Shown here piece by piece: positions 50,789 through 59,540 of a stretch of DNA of 64,000 bases. The stretch covers positions 1-64,000 of the forward strand of contig NZ_BBNN01000022.1 in assembly GCF_000829695.1 (NCBI RefSeq). Direction: 5' to 3'. The notes under the pieces are model-generated. The model ran no database searches. It saw nothing but the letters and a program-made list of their open reading frames with translations, and was not told the origin of the DNA. Position 1 is the first letter of the stretch. The number at the start of each line of letters is the position of its first letter. Origin of the DNA: Streptomyces sp. NBRC 110035 (GTDB taxonomy: Bacteria; Actinomycetota; Actinomycetes; Streptomycetales; Streptomycetaceae). The translations under genes and the position numbers were made by a program.

Positions 50789-53700
50789 TCAGAGGTCGGC
50801 CGTCAGGGACAGGTCGATCTCGTCGTCGCTCATCTGCGAGATCAGCTCCAGCAGACGCCGCTCCACCTCGGCGGCGAGCCGCTCGACGGTGGGGTGCTCG
50901 AAGAGGTCCCGGACCTGGAACGGGCAGTCGAAGGCGGTCCGCAGGCGGGAGGCGACCGCCACCGCGCGCAGGGAGTGGCCGCCCAGGGCGAAGAAGTCGT
51001 CGTGGACGCCGGTCCTCGGCAGGTCCAGTACCTCGCACCAGATCTGCGCCACGACCGTCTCGGCCGGGGTGCGCGGTGCGACGCCGGCCCGCGGCGCGGG
51101 CGTCTCGGGTTCGGGCAGGGCGGCGGTGTCCAGCTTGCCCTGCACGGTCAGCGGCAGGGAGTCCAGGAGGACGAACGCCGAGGGGACGAGGTAGTGGGGC
51201 AGATGGGCCCGGCAGTGGGTGCGCAGGGACTCCTGGGACAGTCCGCCGCCCGCGGCGTAGCCGACGAGGGCGGTCTCGCCGTTGAGGGTGCGCACCACGA
51301 CGGCCGCGCCCCGCACCCCCGGGTGCCCGCGCAGCACCGCCTCGGCCTCTCCCGGTTCGACGCGGAAGCCGCGGATCTTGACCTGGTCGTCGTTGCGGCC
51401 GAGGAACTCCAGTGCGCCGCCGGCCAGTCGGCGCACCACGTCGCCGGTGCGGTAGAGGCGGCCGCCGCGCGCGCCGAACGGGTCGGGGACGAACCGCTCG
51501 GCGGTGAGGGCGGGCCGCCCCAGGTAGCCGCGGGCCACCTCCGGTCCGCCGATGACGAGTTCGCCGGGCACGCCGAGCGGTACGGGTTCACCGAGCGGGT
51601 CGACCACGTAGGTGCGGCGGCCGCCCAGCGGGCGGCCGATGGGCACCCGGCCGGCCGGTGCCCCGGCGAGGGGGTGCGCGGTGGCGGAGATCACCGTCTC
51701 GGTGGGGCCGTAGGTGTTGACCACGGGCACCCCGGGCAGGTGCGCGAACCAGTGCCGCAGGGGGTCGGCGGGCAGTGCCTCTCCCCCCGTCACCAGCAGT
51801 CGCAGGGAGGCCAGTCGGGGCGCCAGCGTGTCCAGGCGGGCGACCAGTTCCGTCCAGTACGACGGTGTCAGCTCCATGACCGTCACCCGCTCGGCGGCGA
51901 CGCGGGCGGCCAGCTCCTGGGGCGCCCAGATGTCGTCGGGGCGTACGAGCACCGTCGCCCCGGTGCTCAGCGCGGGCAGGATCTGCTCGAGGGAGGCGTC
52001 GAAGGAGGTCGAGGCGAAGGTGAGCACCCTGTCCCGTGCGGTCAGCCCGAACGTCTCGCGGGCGGCCCGGACATGGGCGTCCAGGGCGTGGTGCTCGACC
52101 CCGACTGCCTTGGGGCGGCCGGTGGAGCCGGAGGTGAAGACGACGTAGGCGAGGTCGTCGCGGTGGGGGGTGTGCCGGGGTCCGTCGGGATCGGCCGGGA
52201 CGTCGTCTGCGTCGACCGCACCAGGAGTGAGGGCGGCGACGCGGTCCCGGGTGCGCGTGTCGCACACCACGTGCCGTACGGCGGCCTCCTCGCACATGTA
52301 CCGCAGGCGTTCCCCGGGGAGCCGGGGGTCGAGCGGGACGTAGACGCCGCCCGCCCGCCAGACGGCGAGCATCGCCGCCACGGACCACACGCCGCGGCCG
52401 ACGCACACGCCGACGGCGTCGCCCGGGGCCGCGCCCGCGCGGGCCAGGGCCGCGGCCAGTCCTCCGGTGAGGGCGTCCAGGCGGGCGTAGTCGAGGACCG
52501 TGTCCTCGCAGACGACGGCGGGGGCGTGCGGCAGGCCCGCCACTTCGAACGCAGGCGCCGGCTCCGTGTCCCGCCCGGCGTCCTCGACGAGGCGGCGCCG
52601 CTCGTCCGCCGAGAGCAGGGCGGCCTCGTCGGCGCGGGCGGTGGGGTCGGCCAGCAGCGCTTCGAGGACACGGCCGACGTGGTGGGCGAACCGGGTCGCG
52701 GTGTCCGGGTCGAACAGGTCGGCGGCGTACTCGACGTTGAGCGCGAACCGGTCCGGCCGGATCACGAAGGTGGCGGTCAGGTCGAACTTGGCCGACCCCC
52801 AGGGCAGCGCGAAGTCGGCGGTCTCGAGGCCGGGCAGGCCGATGCCTGCCTCCGTGGACTCCTGGACGTCGACCATGGCCTGGAACAGCGGGTTGCGGGA
52901 CAGGTCGCGCTCCGGCCGGAGCCGCTCCACGACCTGCTCGAACGGCACCTCCTGGTGGTCGAAGGCGCCCAGGACGACGTCGCGCACCCGGTCCACGAGC
53001 GTGTCGAAGGCGGGCCGTCCGGACAGGTCGGTGCGCAGGACGACGGTGTTGACGAAGAAGCCGACCAGCGGCTCCAGCTCGAGCCGTCCGCGGCCGGCGA
53101 CGGGCGTGCCCACGCAGATGTCGGTCTGCCCGGTCCAGCGGGCCAGTACCGTCTGGGCGGCGGCCAGCAGCACCATGAAGCGGGTCGCGCCGCGCTCGCG
53201 GGCGAGGGCGTCGGTCCGGTCGACGAGTGCGCGGGGCAGGTCGATCTCGACCGCGCCGCCCCGGCCGGTGAAGGCGGGGGGCCTCGGCCGGTCCGTGGGC
53301 AGTTCCAGAACGGGGGCGGCCTCCAGGACCCGCTCCCAGTAGGCGAGTTGTGGTTCCAGGGCGCCGCGGTCGGCGCGGTCGCGCTGCCACACGGCGAAGT
53401 CGCCGTACTGCACGGGCAGCGGCGCCGGCGGGGCGCCGCCGCCCGTCAGGCGGGCCGCGTAGTGCCGGCCGAGTTCGTCCAGCAGGACGCCCTTGGACCA
53501 GCCGTCGGTGACGGCGTGGTGCAGGGCGAGCAGGACGACGTGGTCGTCACCGGCCAGCTCCCACACGCCGGCTCGCAGCAGCGGCGGCCGGGCGAGGTCG
53601 AAGCGGCGGGTGGCGTGGGCCACGGCGAGGCCCCGCACGGCCGCCATGCGGGCCTGCTCGTCCGGGGCCTGCGGGGCCCGCTCCCAGAGCAGGGGCACCG

Positions 53701-56700
53701 GGGCCGGGTCGCGGACCTGCTGCACGGGGCGGCCGTCGGACTCGACGAGGGCCGTGCGCAGCACCTCGTGCCGCTCGACCAGGTCGTCCAGGGCCGCCTG
53801 CCACGCGGCACGGTCCAGGCCGCCGCGCACCCGCCAGCAGTACCACAGCAGGTACGACTCGCCCCGGTCGGAGGTGCGGTCCAGGAACCACAGGCGCTCC
53901 TGCGCGAAGGACAGCGGCAGCGGACCGCCGCGGTCGACGGGGACGACGCCGGTGGCGCCGCTGACGCGGGCGGCGGCCACCCGCGGGGCGAACGCCCGGA
54001 CGGTCGGGTGCTCGAAGACGGTGCGCAGCTCGATCTCCCGGCCGAGGCGCTGGGCGATCCGGGAGACCGCCATGGTGGCGAGCAGGGAGTGGCCGCCGAG
54101 GTCGAAGAAGCTGTCGTCCAGGCCGATCCGGTCCAGGCCCAGGACGTCGGCCCACACCTCGGCGACGATCCGCTCGGTCTCGTCGCGGGGCGCGGTGTGG
54201 GCGGGGTCGTCGGCGGGGCGGGTGCGCGCGGGGTCGGGCAGGGCGGAGCGGTCGAGCTTGCCGGAGACGCCGACCGGGAGGGCGTCCAGGACGACGAACT
54301 CGGACGGTACGGCGTAGTGCGGCAGGTGGCGGGCGCACCAGGCGCGCAGTTCGGCCCGGTCGGGGGCGGCGGGCGCGTCCGGGACCGGTACGACGTAGCC
54401 GGTCAGGCCGCGGCCGGTGGCCCGGTCGGGGCGTGCGGCGGCGGCGGCGACCAGCGGGCAGGCGCGCAGCACCGTCTCCACTTCGCCGAGTTCGATCCTG
54501 AAGCCGCGGATCTTGACCTGGTCGTCGCGGCGTCCGAGGAACTCCAGTGCGCCGCCGGACGTCCAGCGCACCAGGTCACCGGTGCGGTAGAGGCGTCCGC
54601 CGGGCGGCCCGCAGGGGTCGGGCACGAAGCGCTCGGCGGTCAGCGCGGGGCGCCCGAGGTAGCCGCGGGCCACCTCCGTGCCGCCGATGAGGAGTTCGCC
54701 GCCGACGCCGACCGGCACCGGCTCGCCGTCGGCGTCGACGACGTACACGCGGCGGTCACCCAGGGGCCGGCCGATGGGCACGGTGTCCCCGGGCGGGTCG
54801 TCGGCGTCGTGGGTGGTGGCGGTGACCGTGGTCTCGGTGGGGCCGTAGGCGTTGCAGACCCGGGCCCGGGGGACGGCGGCGCGCCAGACGGCGAGGGTGT
54901 CGGGCGGGACGGCCTCGCCGCCGAGAATCAGCAGCCGCAGGGAGCCCAGGGCGGCGGCCAGCCGCCGGTCGAGGCAGAGCGTGAGTTCGGACCAGTAGGT
55001 GGGCGGCACGTTGACGACGGTGAGGCCGTGCCGCTGGACGATCTCGGGGACCTGCGTGGGCAGCCAGGGCTCGTCGGGCCGCATGACGACGGTGGCGCCG
55101 GAGGTGAGGGCGGGCAGCACCTGGTCCAGTGAGGCGTCGAAGGCGAAGGAGGCGAAGGCCAGCACCCGGTCCGCGGAGGTCATCTCGAAGCGCTGCCGGG
55201 CGGCGGCGACGTGCGAGGCGAGGGCTGCGTGCTCGACACCGACCGCCTTGGGCCGGCCGGTGGACCCGGAGGTGAAGATGACGTGGGCCAGTTCGCGGGG
55301 GTGCGGCCGGTGGCGGGGACCGTCCGCGGCCGGGGCGAGCGCGGTGACGTCCACCGTCACCGGCGCGAGCGGGACGGCGGTGGCGGCGGTGGCGGGCTCG
55401 GCGACCACGCAGGCCAGTCGGGCCTCCTCGGCCATGTAGCGCAGTCGCTCGGCGGGGAGTTCGGGGTCGAGGGGCACGTAGGCCCCTCCGGCCCGCCAGA
55501 CGCCCTCGATGGCGGCGACCGACCACAGGCCGCGGCGCAGCAGCACGCCCACGGGGTCGCCCGCGGTGACCCCGGCGGCGCGCAGCGCGGCCGCGAGCGA
55601 GCCGGTCATGGCGTCCAGTTCCGCGTAGCTGACGCTGTCCTCGCCGCAGCGCAGCGCGGTGGCGTCGGGGCTGCCGGAGAAGGCGACCGGCGGCGCGGGG
55701 TCCGCCGTGCGGTCGGGCGCCCGGTGCCAGTCGGGCCGGGGACGGCCGCGGCCGCCGGGGCCGCCGGGCAGGGCGCGCATCAGGTCCCGTACGGGGGTGC
55801 CGGGGTCGGCCAGGACCGCTCTGAGCAGGGCCGTGTAGGAACGGGCGAAGGCACGCATGGTGGCGGCGTCGAAGAGCGCGGTGGCGTACTGGAGGATGGC
55901 GGCGACGCTGCCGTCGGCCCGCAGGGTCAGGTCCAGGAAGACGTCCAGCGGGGTCTCGGTGAGCGGCGGGCTGACCAGCGTCACCTCCAGGCCGGGCATC
56001 TCCACCGGTGTGATCGGCGCGTTGAGCAGGGTGAACGAGGCCTGGGCGAGCGGGTGCCGGGACAGGTCCCGGGAGCCGCCGAGCGCGCCGACGACGAGGT
56101 CGAAGGGGGCCTCGGCGTGGGCCAGGTCCACCGGCACGCGCCCGCGCGCCCGGTCCAGCAGGGCCCCGAAGCCGGGCCGGCCGGACAGGTCGGTGCGCAG
56201 GACGACGGTGTTGACCAGGGGGCCGATGAGCGCGTCGGCACCGCGTCGGGCCCGGTCCGCGAGGGTGCTGCAGACGGCGACGTCGGTGCGGCCCGCCCAG
56301 TGGCCGAGGAGGGCCTGGTAGGCGGAGAGCAGGAGCGTGTAGCGGGTGACGCGCCGGGAGCGGGCCAGGGCGTCGACGGCGGCGACCAGGTCGGCCGGCA
56401 GGTCGAAGCGGACCACGTCGCCGGAGCCGTCCCAGACGCGCGGTCGCGGCCGGTCGGTGGGCAGGTCGAGCGGGGTGAGGCCGCGCAGCCGTTCGCGCCA
56501 GTGGCCGAGGAGCCGTTCCAGCCGTTCGCCGCGCAGGCGTTCGGACTGGGCGCGGGCGAGGTCGGCGTACCGCAGGGCGGGCGCGGCGACCGGCTCGCCG
56601 CGGTAGCCGGCGGCGAGTTCGTCCAGCAGGACGCCCCACGACCAGCCGTCCACGGCGATGTGGTGCACCTCGACGAGCAGCAGGTGCTCGTCGGGCGCCA

Positions 56701-57082
56701 CGCGGGCGAGCACGGCCCGGACCGGGTGCTGCGCGGACAGGTCGACGGGGCGCCCCAGCCGGCGGGCGAACAGTTCCTCGGGCCCGTCCACGTCGAACCG
56801 CTCCAGTGCGATGCCCGCGGGGGCGTCGACCACCGGCACCGGCTCCCCGCCGACGGTGCGGAACCGGGTGCGCAGCACCTCGTGCCGCGTCGTGATCCCG
56901 GACAGCGACCGCTCCAGGCGGTCCGCGTCCAGCGGCCCCCGCAGCCGCAGGACCAGGGGGAGCATGGATCCGGTGGAGGAACCGGCCAACTGGTCCAGGA
57001 ACCACAGCCGGCGCTGCGCGAAGGATGCCGTGGGGGTGTCGACGCCGTTCGGTGCCCTCTCGGGGGCCGGTCCTGCTGTCAC
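50789..57082 (-). CDS. NRPS-A: C-A-T-C-A-T
   Basis: The 2097-aa protein has C (VHHIAVDGWS near 137), A ([11 protein letters not shown] near 601), T (LGGHSLL near 994), C (LHHAVTDGWS near 1188), A ([11 protein letters not shown] near 1647) and T (LGGHSLR near 2031). It has no epimerase. The pockets read by eye are D-A-D-N-I-G-A-V-T and D-A-E-E-V-G-T-I-S. The acidic residues suggest polar or basic side chains, but I cannot name them. The leading C domain implies an upstream donor, either the free carrier protein or an acyl group. The C-terminus, SQMSDDEIDLSLTADL, resembles a docking helix for NRPS-B. GTG 57082 follows GGAGG by six bases. Confidence 0.94.
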   Translation of the reverse strand: MTAGPAPERAPNGVDTPTASFAQRRLWFLDQLAGSSTGSMLPLVLRLRGPLDADRLERSLSGITTRHEVLRTRFRTVGGEPVPVVDAPAGIALERFDVDGPEELFARRLGRPVDLSAQHPVRAVLARVAPDEHLLLVEVHHIAVDGWSWGVLLDELAAGYRGEPVAAPALRYADLARAQSERLRGERLERLLGHWRERLRGLTPLDLPTDRPRPRVWDGSGDVVRFDLPADLVAAVDALARSRRVTRYTLLLSAYQALLGHWAGRTDVAVCSTLADRARRGADALIGPLVNTVVLRTDLSGRPGFGALLDRARGRVPVDLAHAEAPFDLVVGALGGSRDLSRHPLAQASFTLLNAPITPVEMPGLEVTLVSPPLTETPLDVFLDLTLRADGSVAAILQYATALFDAATMRAFARSYTALLRAVLADPGTPVRDLMRALPGGPGGRGRPRPDWHRAPDRTADPAPPVAFSGSPDATALRCGEDSVSYAELDAMTGSLAAALRAAGVTAGDPVGVLLRRGLWSVAAIEGVWRAGGAYVPLDPELPAERLRYMAEEARLACVVAEPATAATAVPLAPVTVDVTALAPAADGPRHRPHPRELAHVIFTSGSTGRPKAVGVEHAALASHVAAARQRFEMTSADRVLAFASFAFDASLDQVLPALTSGATVVMRPDEPWLPTQVPEIVQRHGLTVVNVPPTYWSELTLCLDRRLAAALGSLRLLILGGEAVPPDTLAVWRAAVPRARVCNAYGPTETTVTATTHDADDPPGDTVPIGRPLGDRRVYVVDADGEPVPVGVGGELLIGGTEVARGYLGRPALTAERFVPDPCGPPGGRLYRTGDLVRWTSGGALEFLGRRDDQVKIRGFRIELGEVETVLRACPLVAAAAARPDRATGRGLTGYVVPVPDAPAAPDRAELRAWCARHLPHYAVPSEFVVLDALPVGVSGKLDRSALPDPARTRPADDPAHTAPRDETERIVAEVWADVLGLDRIGLDDSFFDLGGHSLLATMAVSRIAQRLGREIELRTVFEHPTVRAFAPRVAAARVSGATGVVPVDRGGPLPLSFAQERLWFLDRTSDRGESYLLWYCWRVRGGLDRAAWQAALDDLVERHEVLRTALVESDGRPVQQVRDPAPVPLLWERAPQAPDEQARMAAVRGLAVAHATRRFDLARPPLLRAGVWELAGDDHVVLLALHHAVTDGWSKGVLLDELGRHYAARLTGGGAPPAPLPVQYGDFAVWQRDRADRGALEPQLAYWERVLEAAPVLELPTDRPRPPAFTGRGGAVEIDLPRALVDRTDALARERGATRFMVLLAAAQTVLARWTGQTDICVGTPVAGRGRLELEPLVGFFVNTVVLRTDLSGRPAFDTLVDRVRDVVLGAFDHQEVPFEQVVERLRPERDLSRNPLFQAMVDVQESTEAGIGLPGLETADFALPWGSAKFDLTATFVIRPDRFALNVEYAADLFDPDTATRFAHHVGRVLEALLADPTARADEAALLSADERRRLVEDAGRDTEPAPAFEVAGLPHAPAVVCEDTVLDYARLDALTGGLAAALARAGAAPGDAVGVCVGRGVWSVAAMLAVWRAGGVYVPLDPRLPGERLRYMCEEAAVRHVVCDTRTRDRVAALTPGAVDADDVPADPDGPRHTPHRDDLAYVVFTSGSTGRPKAVGVEHHALDAHVRAARETFGLTARDRVLTFASTSFDASLEQILPALSTGATVLVRPDDIWAPQELAARVAAERVTVMELTPSYWTELVARLDTLAPRLASLRLLVTGGEALPADPLRHWFAHLPGVPVVNTYGPTETVISATAHPLAGAPAGRVPIGRPLGGRRTYVVDPLGEPVPLGVPGELVIGGPEVARGYLGRPALTAERFVPDPFGARGGRLYRTGDVVRRLAGGALEFLGRNDDQVKIRGFRVEPGEAEAVLRGHPGVRGAAVVVRTLNGETALVGYAAGGGLSQESLRTHCRAHLPHYLVPSAFVLLDSLPLTVQGKLDTAALPEPETPAPRAGVAPRTPAETVVAQIWCEVLDLPRTGVHDDFFALGGHSLRAVAVASRLRTAFDCPFQVRDLFEHPTVERLAAEVERRLLELISQMSDDEIDLSLTADL

Positions 57083-57107
57083 TGTGAGCCTCCAAGCCGT
57101 GTTTCGC

Positions 57108-57181
57108 AGCAGACTGCCGTCGGCGGCCGGGGGCCCATAGGGAAGAAGACGCAGCACCGCGAGCAGAGCGGACTGCCGTCG
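57108..57181. promoter_or_regulatory. Direct repeats upstream of NRPS-A
   Basis: AGCAGACTGCCGTCG (57108-57122) and AGCGGACTGCCGTCG (57167-57181) match at 14 of 15 positions and are 59 bp apart, in the 191-bp gap before NRPS-A. They may be activator sites for the LAL or LuxR proteins. Confidence 0.45.
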
Positions 57182-57229
57182 TGGGCGGGAGGCGTGGAGG
57201 AGGTGCGCGCGGGACGGCGGAAGGCACGC

Positions 57230-57255
57230 GACGCCGGGCCCGGAACGGCGGCGTC
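57230..57255 (-). terminator. Weak hairpin after SDR gene
   Basis: GACGCCG pairs with CGGCGTC around a 12-base loop, 19 bp beyond the SDR stop. It may only partly block read-through from the amine-use operon into NRPS-A, which runs in the same direction. Confidence 0.4.
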
Positions 57256-57273
57256 CGTGACGGATCACAGGGC

Positions 57274-58065
57274 CTAGAGCGGTGTGACGTACGCCCCCGA
57301 GATGCCGCCGTCGACGAGGAAGTCGGTGGCGTTGACGAAGGAGGAGTCGTCGCTGGCCAGGAAGGCGACGGCGGCGGCGATCTCCTCGGCCTCGGCGAAC
57401 CGGCCGAGCGGGATGTGCACGAGCCGGCGGGCGGCGCGCTCCGGGTCCTTGGCGAACAGTTCCCGCAGCAGCGGGGTGTTGACCGGGCCGGGGCACAGCG
57501 CGTTGACGCGGATGCCCTCACGGGCGAACTGCACCCCGAGTTCGCGGGACATGGCGAGGACGCCGCCCTTGGACGCGGTGTAGGAGATCTGGCTGGTCGC
57601 CGCGCCCATCCGGGCCACGAAGGACGCGGTGTTGATGATGGAGCCCCTGCCCTGGCGGCGCATGTAGGGGATCGCGGCCTTGCAGCACAGGTAGACGGAG
57701 GTGAGGTTGACCTCCTGGACGCGCTTCCAGGCGTCGAGTCCGGTCTCCAGGACGGAGCCGTCGTCGGGCGGGGAGATGCCGGCGTTGTTGAAGGCGATGT
57801 CGACGCTGCCGTAGGTGTCGTGGGCGGCGGCGAAGAGGGCCTCGACCTGCTCGGGGTCGGTGACGTCGACGGGTACGAAGATGCCGCCGGTCTCCTCGGC
57901 GGCCGCCCTGCCGCGCACCTCGTCCACGTCGCCGCAGACGACGTGGGCGCCCTCGGAGGCGAGCCGGCGGGCGGTGGCCAGGCCGATGCCGCTGCCCGCT
58001 CCGGTGACGACGGCGGTACGGCCGGCCAGGCGGCGGCAGATGATGTCCTCGGTCGCTTCGCTCAC
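57274..58065 (-). CDS. Short-chain dehydrogenase/reductase
   Basis: The 263-aa protein is a classical SDR with TGAGSGIGLA (NAD(P) binding), FNNAGISPP and the catalytic SYTASKGGV (Tyr-x-x-x-Lys). It probably oxidises an alcohol or reduces a ketone in the pathway of the two coupled genes upstream. The GTG at 58065 overlaps the aldehyde dehydrogenase stop (GTGA). Together with the GlnA4-like gene it forms a three-gene operon. It is not obviously part of the NRPS cluster even though it is adjacent. Confidence 0.9.
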   Translation of the reverse strand: MSEATEDIICRRLAGRTAVVTGAGSGIGLATARRLASEGAHVVCGDVDEVRGRAAAEETGGIFVPVDVTDPEQVEALFAAAHDTYGSVDIAFNNAGISPPDDGSVLETGLDAWKRVQEVNLTSVYLCCKAAIPYMRRQGRGSIINTASFVARMGAATSQISYTASKGGVLAMSRELGVQFAREGIRVNALCPGPVNTPLLRELFAKDPERAARRLVHIPLGRFAEAEEIAAAVAFLASDDSSFVNATDFLVDGGISGAYVTPL

Positions 58066-59540
58066 TGTGCGGGGCCCTCCGTGCCTTCGGTGTGCTCGGT
58101 GCTCGGTGTGCTCGCGCTGCTCGCCGTGCCTTCGGTGCTGATGAAGACGTTCTTGGTCCCGGTGAAGGCGGCCAGGGCGTCGGGGCCGAGTTCACGGCCG
58201 AGACCGGACTGCTTGAACCCCCCGAAAGGCGTCGAGTAGCGGACGCTGGAGTGGGAGTTGACGGACAGGTTCCCGGCGCGGACGGCGCCCGAGACCCGCA
58301 GGGCGCGGCCGACGTCCCGGGTCCAGAGCGAGCCGGACAGGCCGTAGTCGGTGGCGTTGGCCAGGCGGATCGCGTCGGCCTCGTCCTCGAAGGGCAGCAC
58401 GACGGCGACGGGCCCGAAGACCTCCTCGACGGCCACGCGCGCGTGCGGGTCGACGCCGGTGAGGACGGTGGGCGGGAACCAGAAGCCCGGGCCGCCCTCG
58501 GGGGCCTTGCCGCGGATCGCGTCGGCGTCGTCGGGGACGTAGGAGCGGACGCGCTCCAGCTGGGTCCGGGAGATCAGCGGGCCCATGTCGGTCCGCTCGT
58601 CGGCCGGGTCGCCGACGACGACGGACTCGATCGCGGGGGCGAGAAGGCCGAGGAAGCGGTCGTACACCGGGCGCTGGACGAGGATGCGGGTGCGGGCGCA
58701 GCAGTCCTGGCCGGCGTTGTCCAGGAAGGACAGGGGGGTGGCGGCCGCGGCGGCTTCGAGATCGGCATCGGCGAAGACGATGTTGGGGCTCTTGCCGCCG
58801 AGTTCGAGAGTGACCGGCTTGAGCAGTGCCGCGCCCCTGGCCGCCACCCGCCGGCCCACGGCCGTCGAGCCGGTGAACACGATCTTGGCGACGCCGGGGT
58901 GCTCGACGAGCGCGCCGCCGGCGACCGGGCCGTGGCCGGGCAACGCCTGGAACAGCCCTTCGGGCAGGCCTGCCTCCAGGGCGAGCCGGGCCAGGCGCAG
59001 CGCGGTGAGCGGGGTCGTCTCGGCGGGCTTGAGAAGGACCGCGTTGCCTGCCGCGAGGGCCGGTACCGCGCCCCAGGCCGCGATCGGCATCGGGAAGTTC
59101 CAGGGTGCGATGACGCCGACGACGCCGAGAGGTTCGAGGAACGTGACGTCCAGGCCGCCGGCGACCGGGATCTGCCGGCCGGTGAGCCGCTCCACTCCCC
59201 CGGCGGCGTAGTCGAGCAGGTCCCGGACGTTTCCGGCCTCCCAGCGGGCGTTGCCGAGGGTGTGTCCGGCCTCCCGGACCTCGAGGCGGGCCAGTTCCTC
59301 CAGGTGGTCGTCGACGGTGGCGGCGAAGCGGCGCAGCAGCCGGGCTCGGTCGCCGGGGCCGAGGGCGGCCCAGGCCGTCTGCGCCCGCGCGGCCGCCACG
59401 ACGGCGGCGTCGACGTCGGCCGCGGAGGCGGCGGGGACGGTGGCGACGGTCTCTTCGGTGGCGGGGTTCTGCACGTGCAGTTCGGCGAGCGGCGGCACGT
59501 CGTCGGGCAGGGCGTCGGGCAGCGGCAACGGGGGCCTCAC
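58062..59540 (-). CDS. NAD(P)-dependent aldehyde dehydrogenase
   Basis: The 492-aa protein has ALDH signatures: PLGVVGVIAPWNFPMPIAAW, LKPAETTPLTALRLARLALE, LELGGKSPN (general-base Glu) and the nucleophile region GQDCCARTRI (Cys). Next to a gamma-glutamyl-amine synthetase, the likely substrate is a gamma-glutamylated amino aldehyde, such as that from gamma-glutamylethanolamide after oxidation of the alcohol. GTG 59540 overlaps the glutamine synthetase-like stop. Length is typical. Confidence 0.92.
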   Translation of the reverse strand: MRPPLPLPDALPDDVPPLAELHVQNPATEETVATVPAASAADVDAAVVAAARAQTAWAALGPGDRARLLRRFAATVDDHLEELARLEVREAGHTLGNARWEAGNVRDLLDYAAGGVERLTGRQIPVAGGLDVTFLEPLGVVGVIAPWNFPMPIAAWGAVPALAAGNAVLLKPAETTPLTALRLARLALEAGLPEGLFQALPGHGPVAGGALVEHPGVAKIVFTGSTAVGRRVAARGAALLKPVTLELGGKSPNIVFADADLEAAAAATPLSFLDNAGQDCCARTRILVQRPVYDRFLGLLAPAIESVVVGDPADERTDMGPLISRTQLERVRSYVPDDADAIRGKAPEGGPGFWFPPTVLTGVDPHARVAVEEVFGPVAVVLPFEDEADAIRLANATDYGLSGSLWTRDVGRALRVSGAVRAGNLSVNSHSSVRYSTPFGGFKQSGLGRELGPDALAAFTGTKNVFISTEGTASSASTPSTEHTEGTEGPAQ

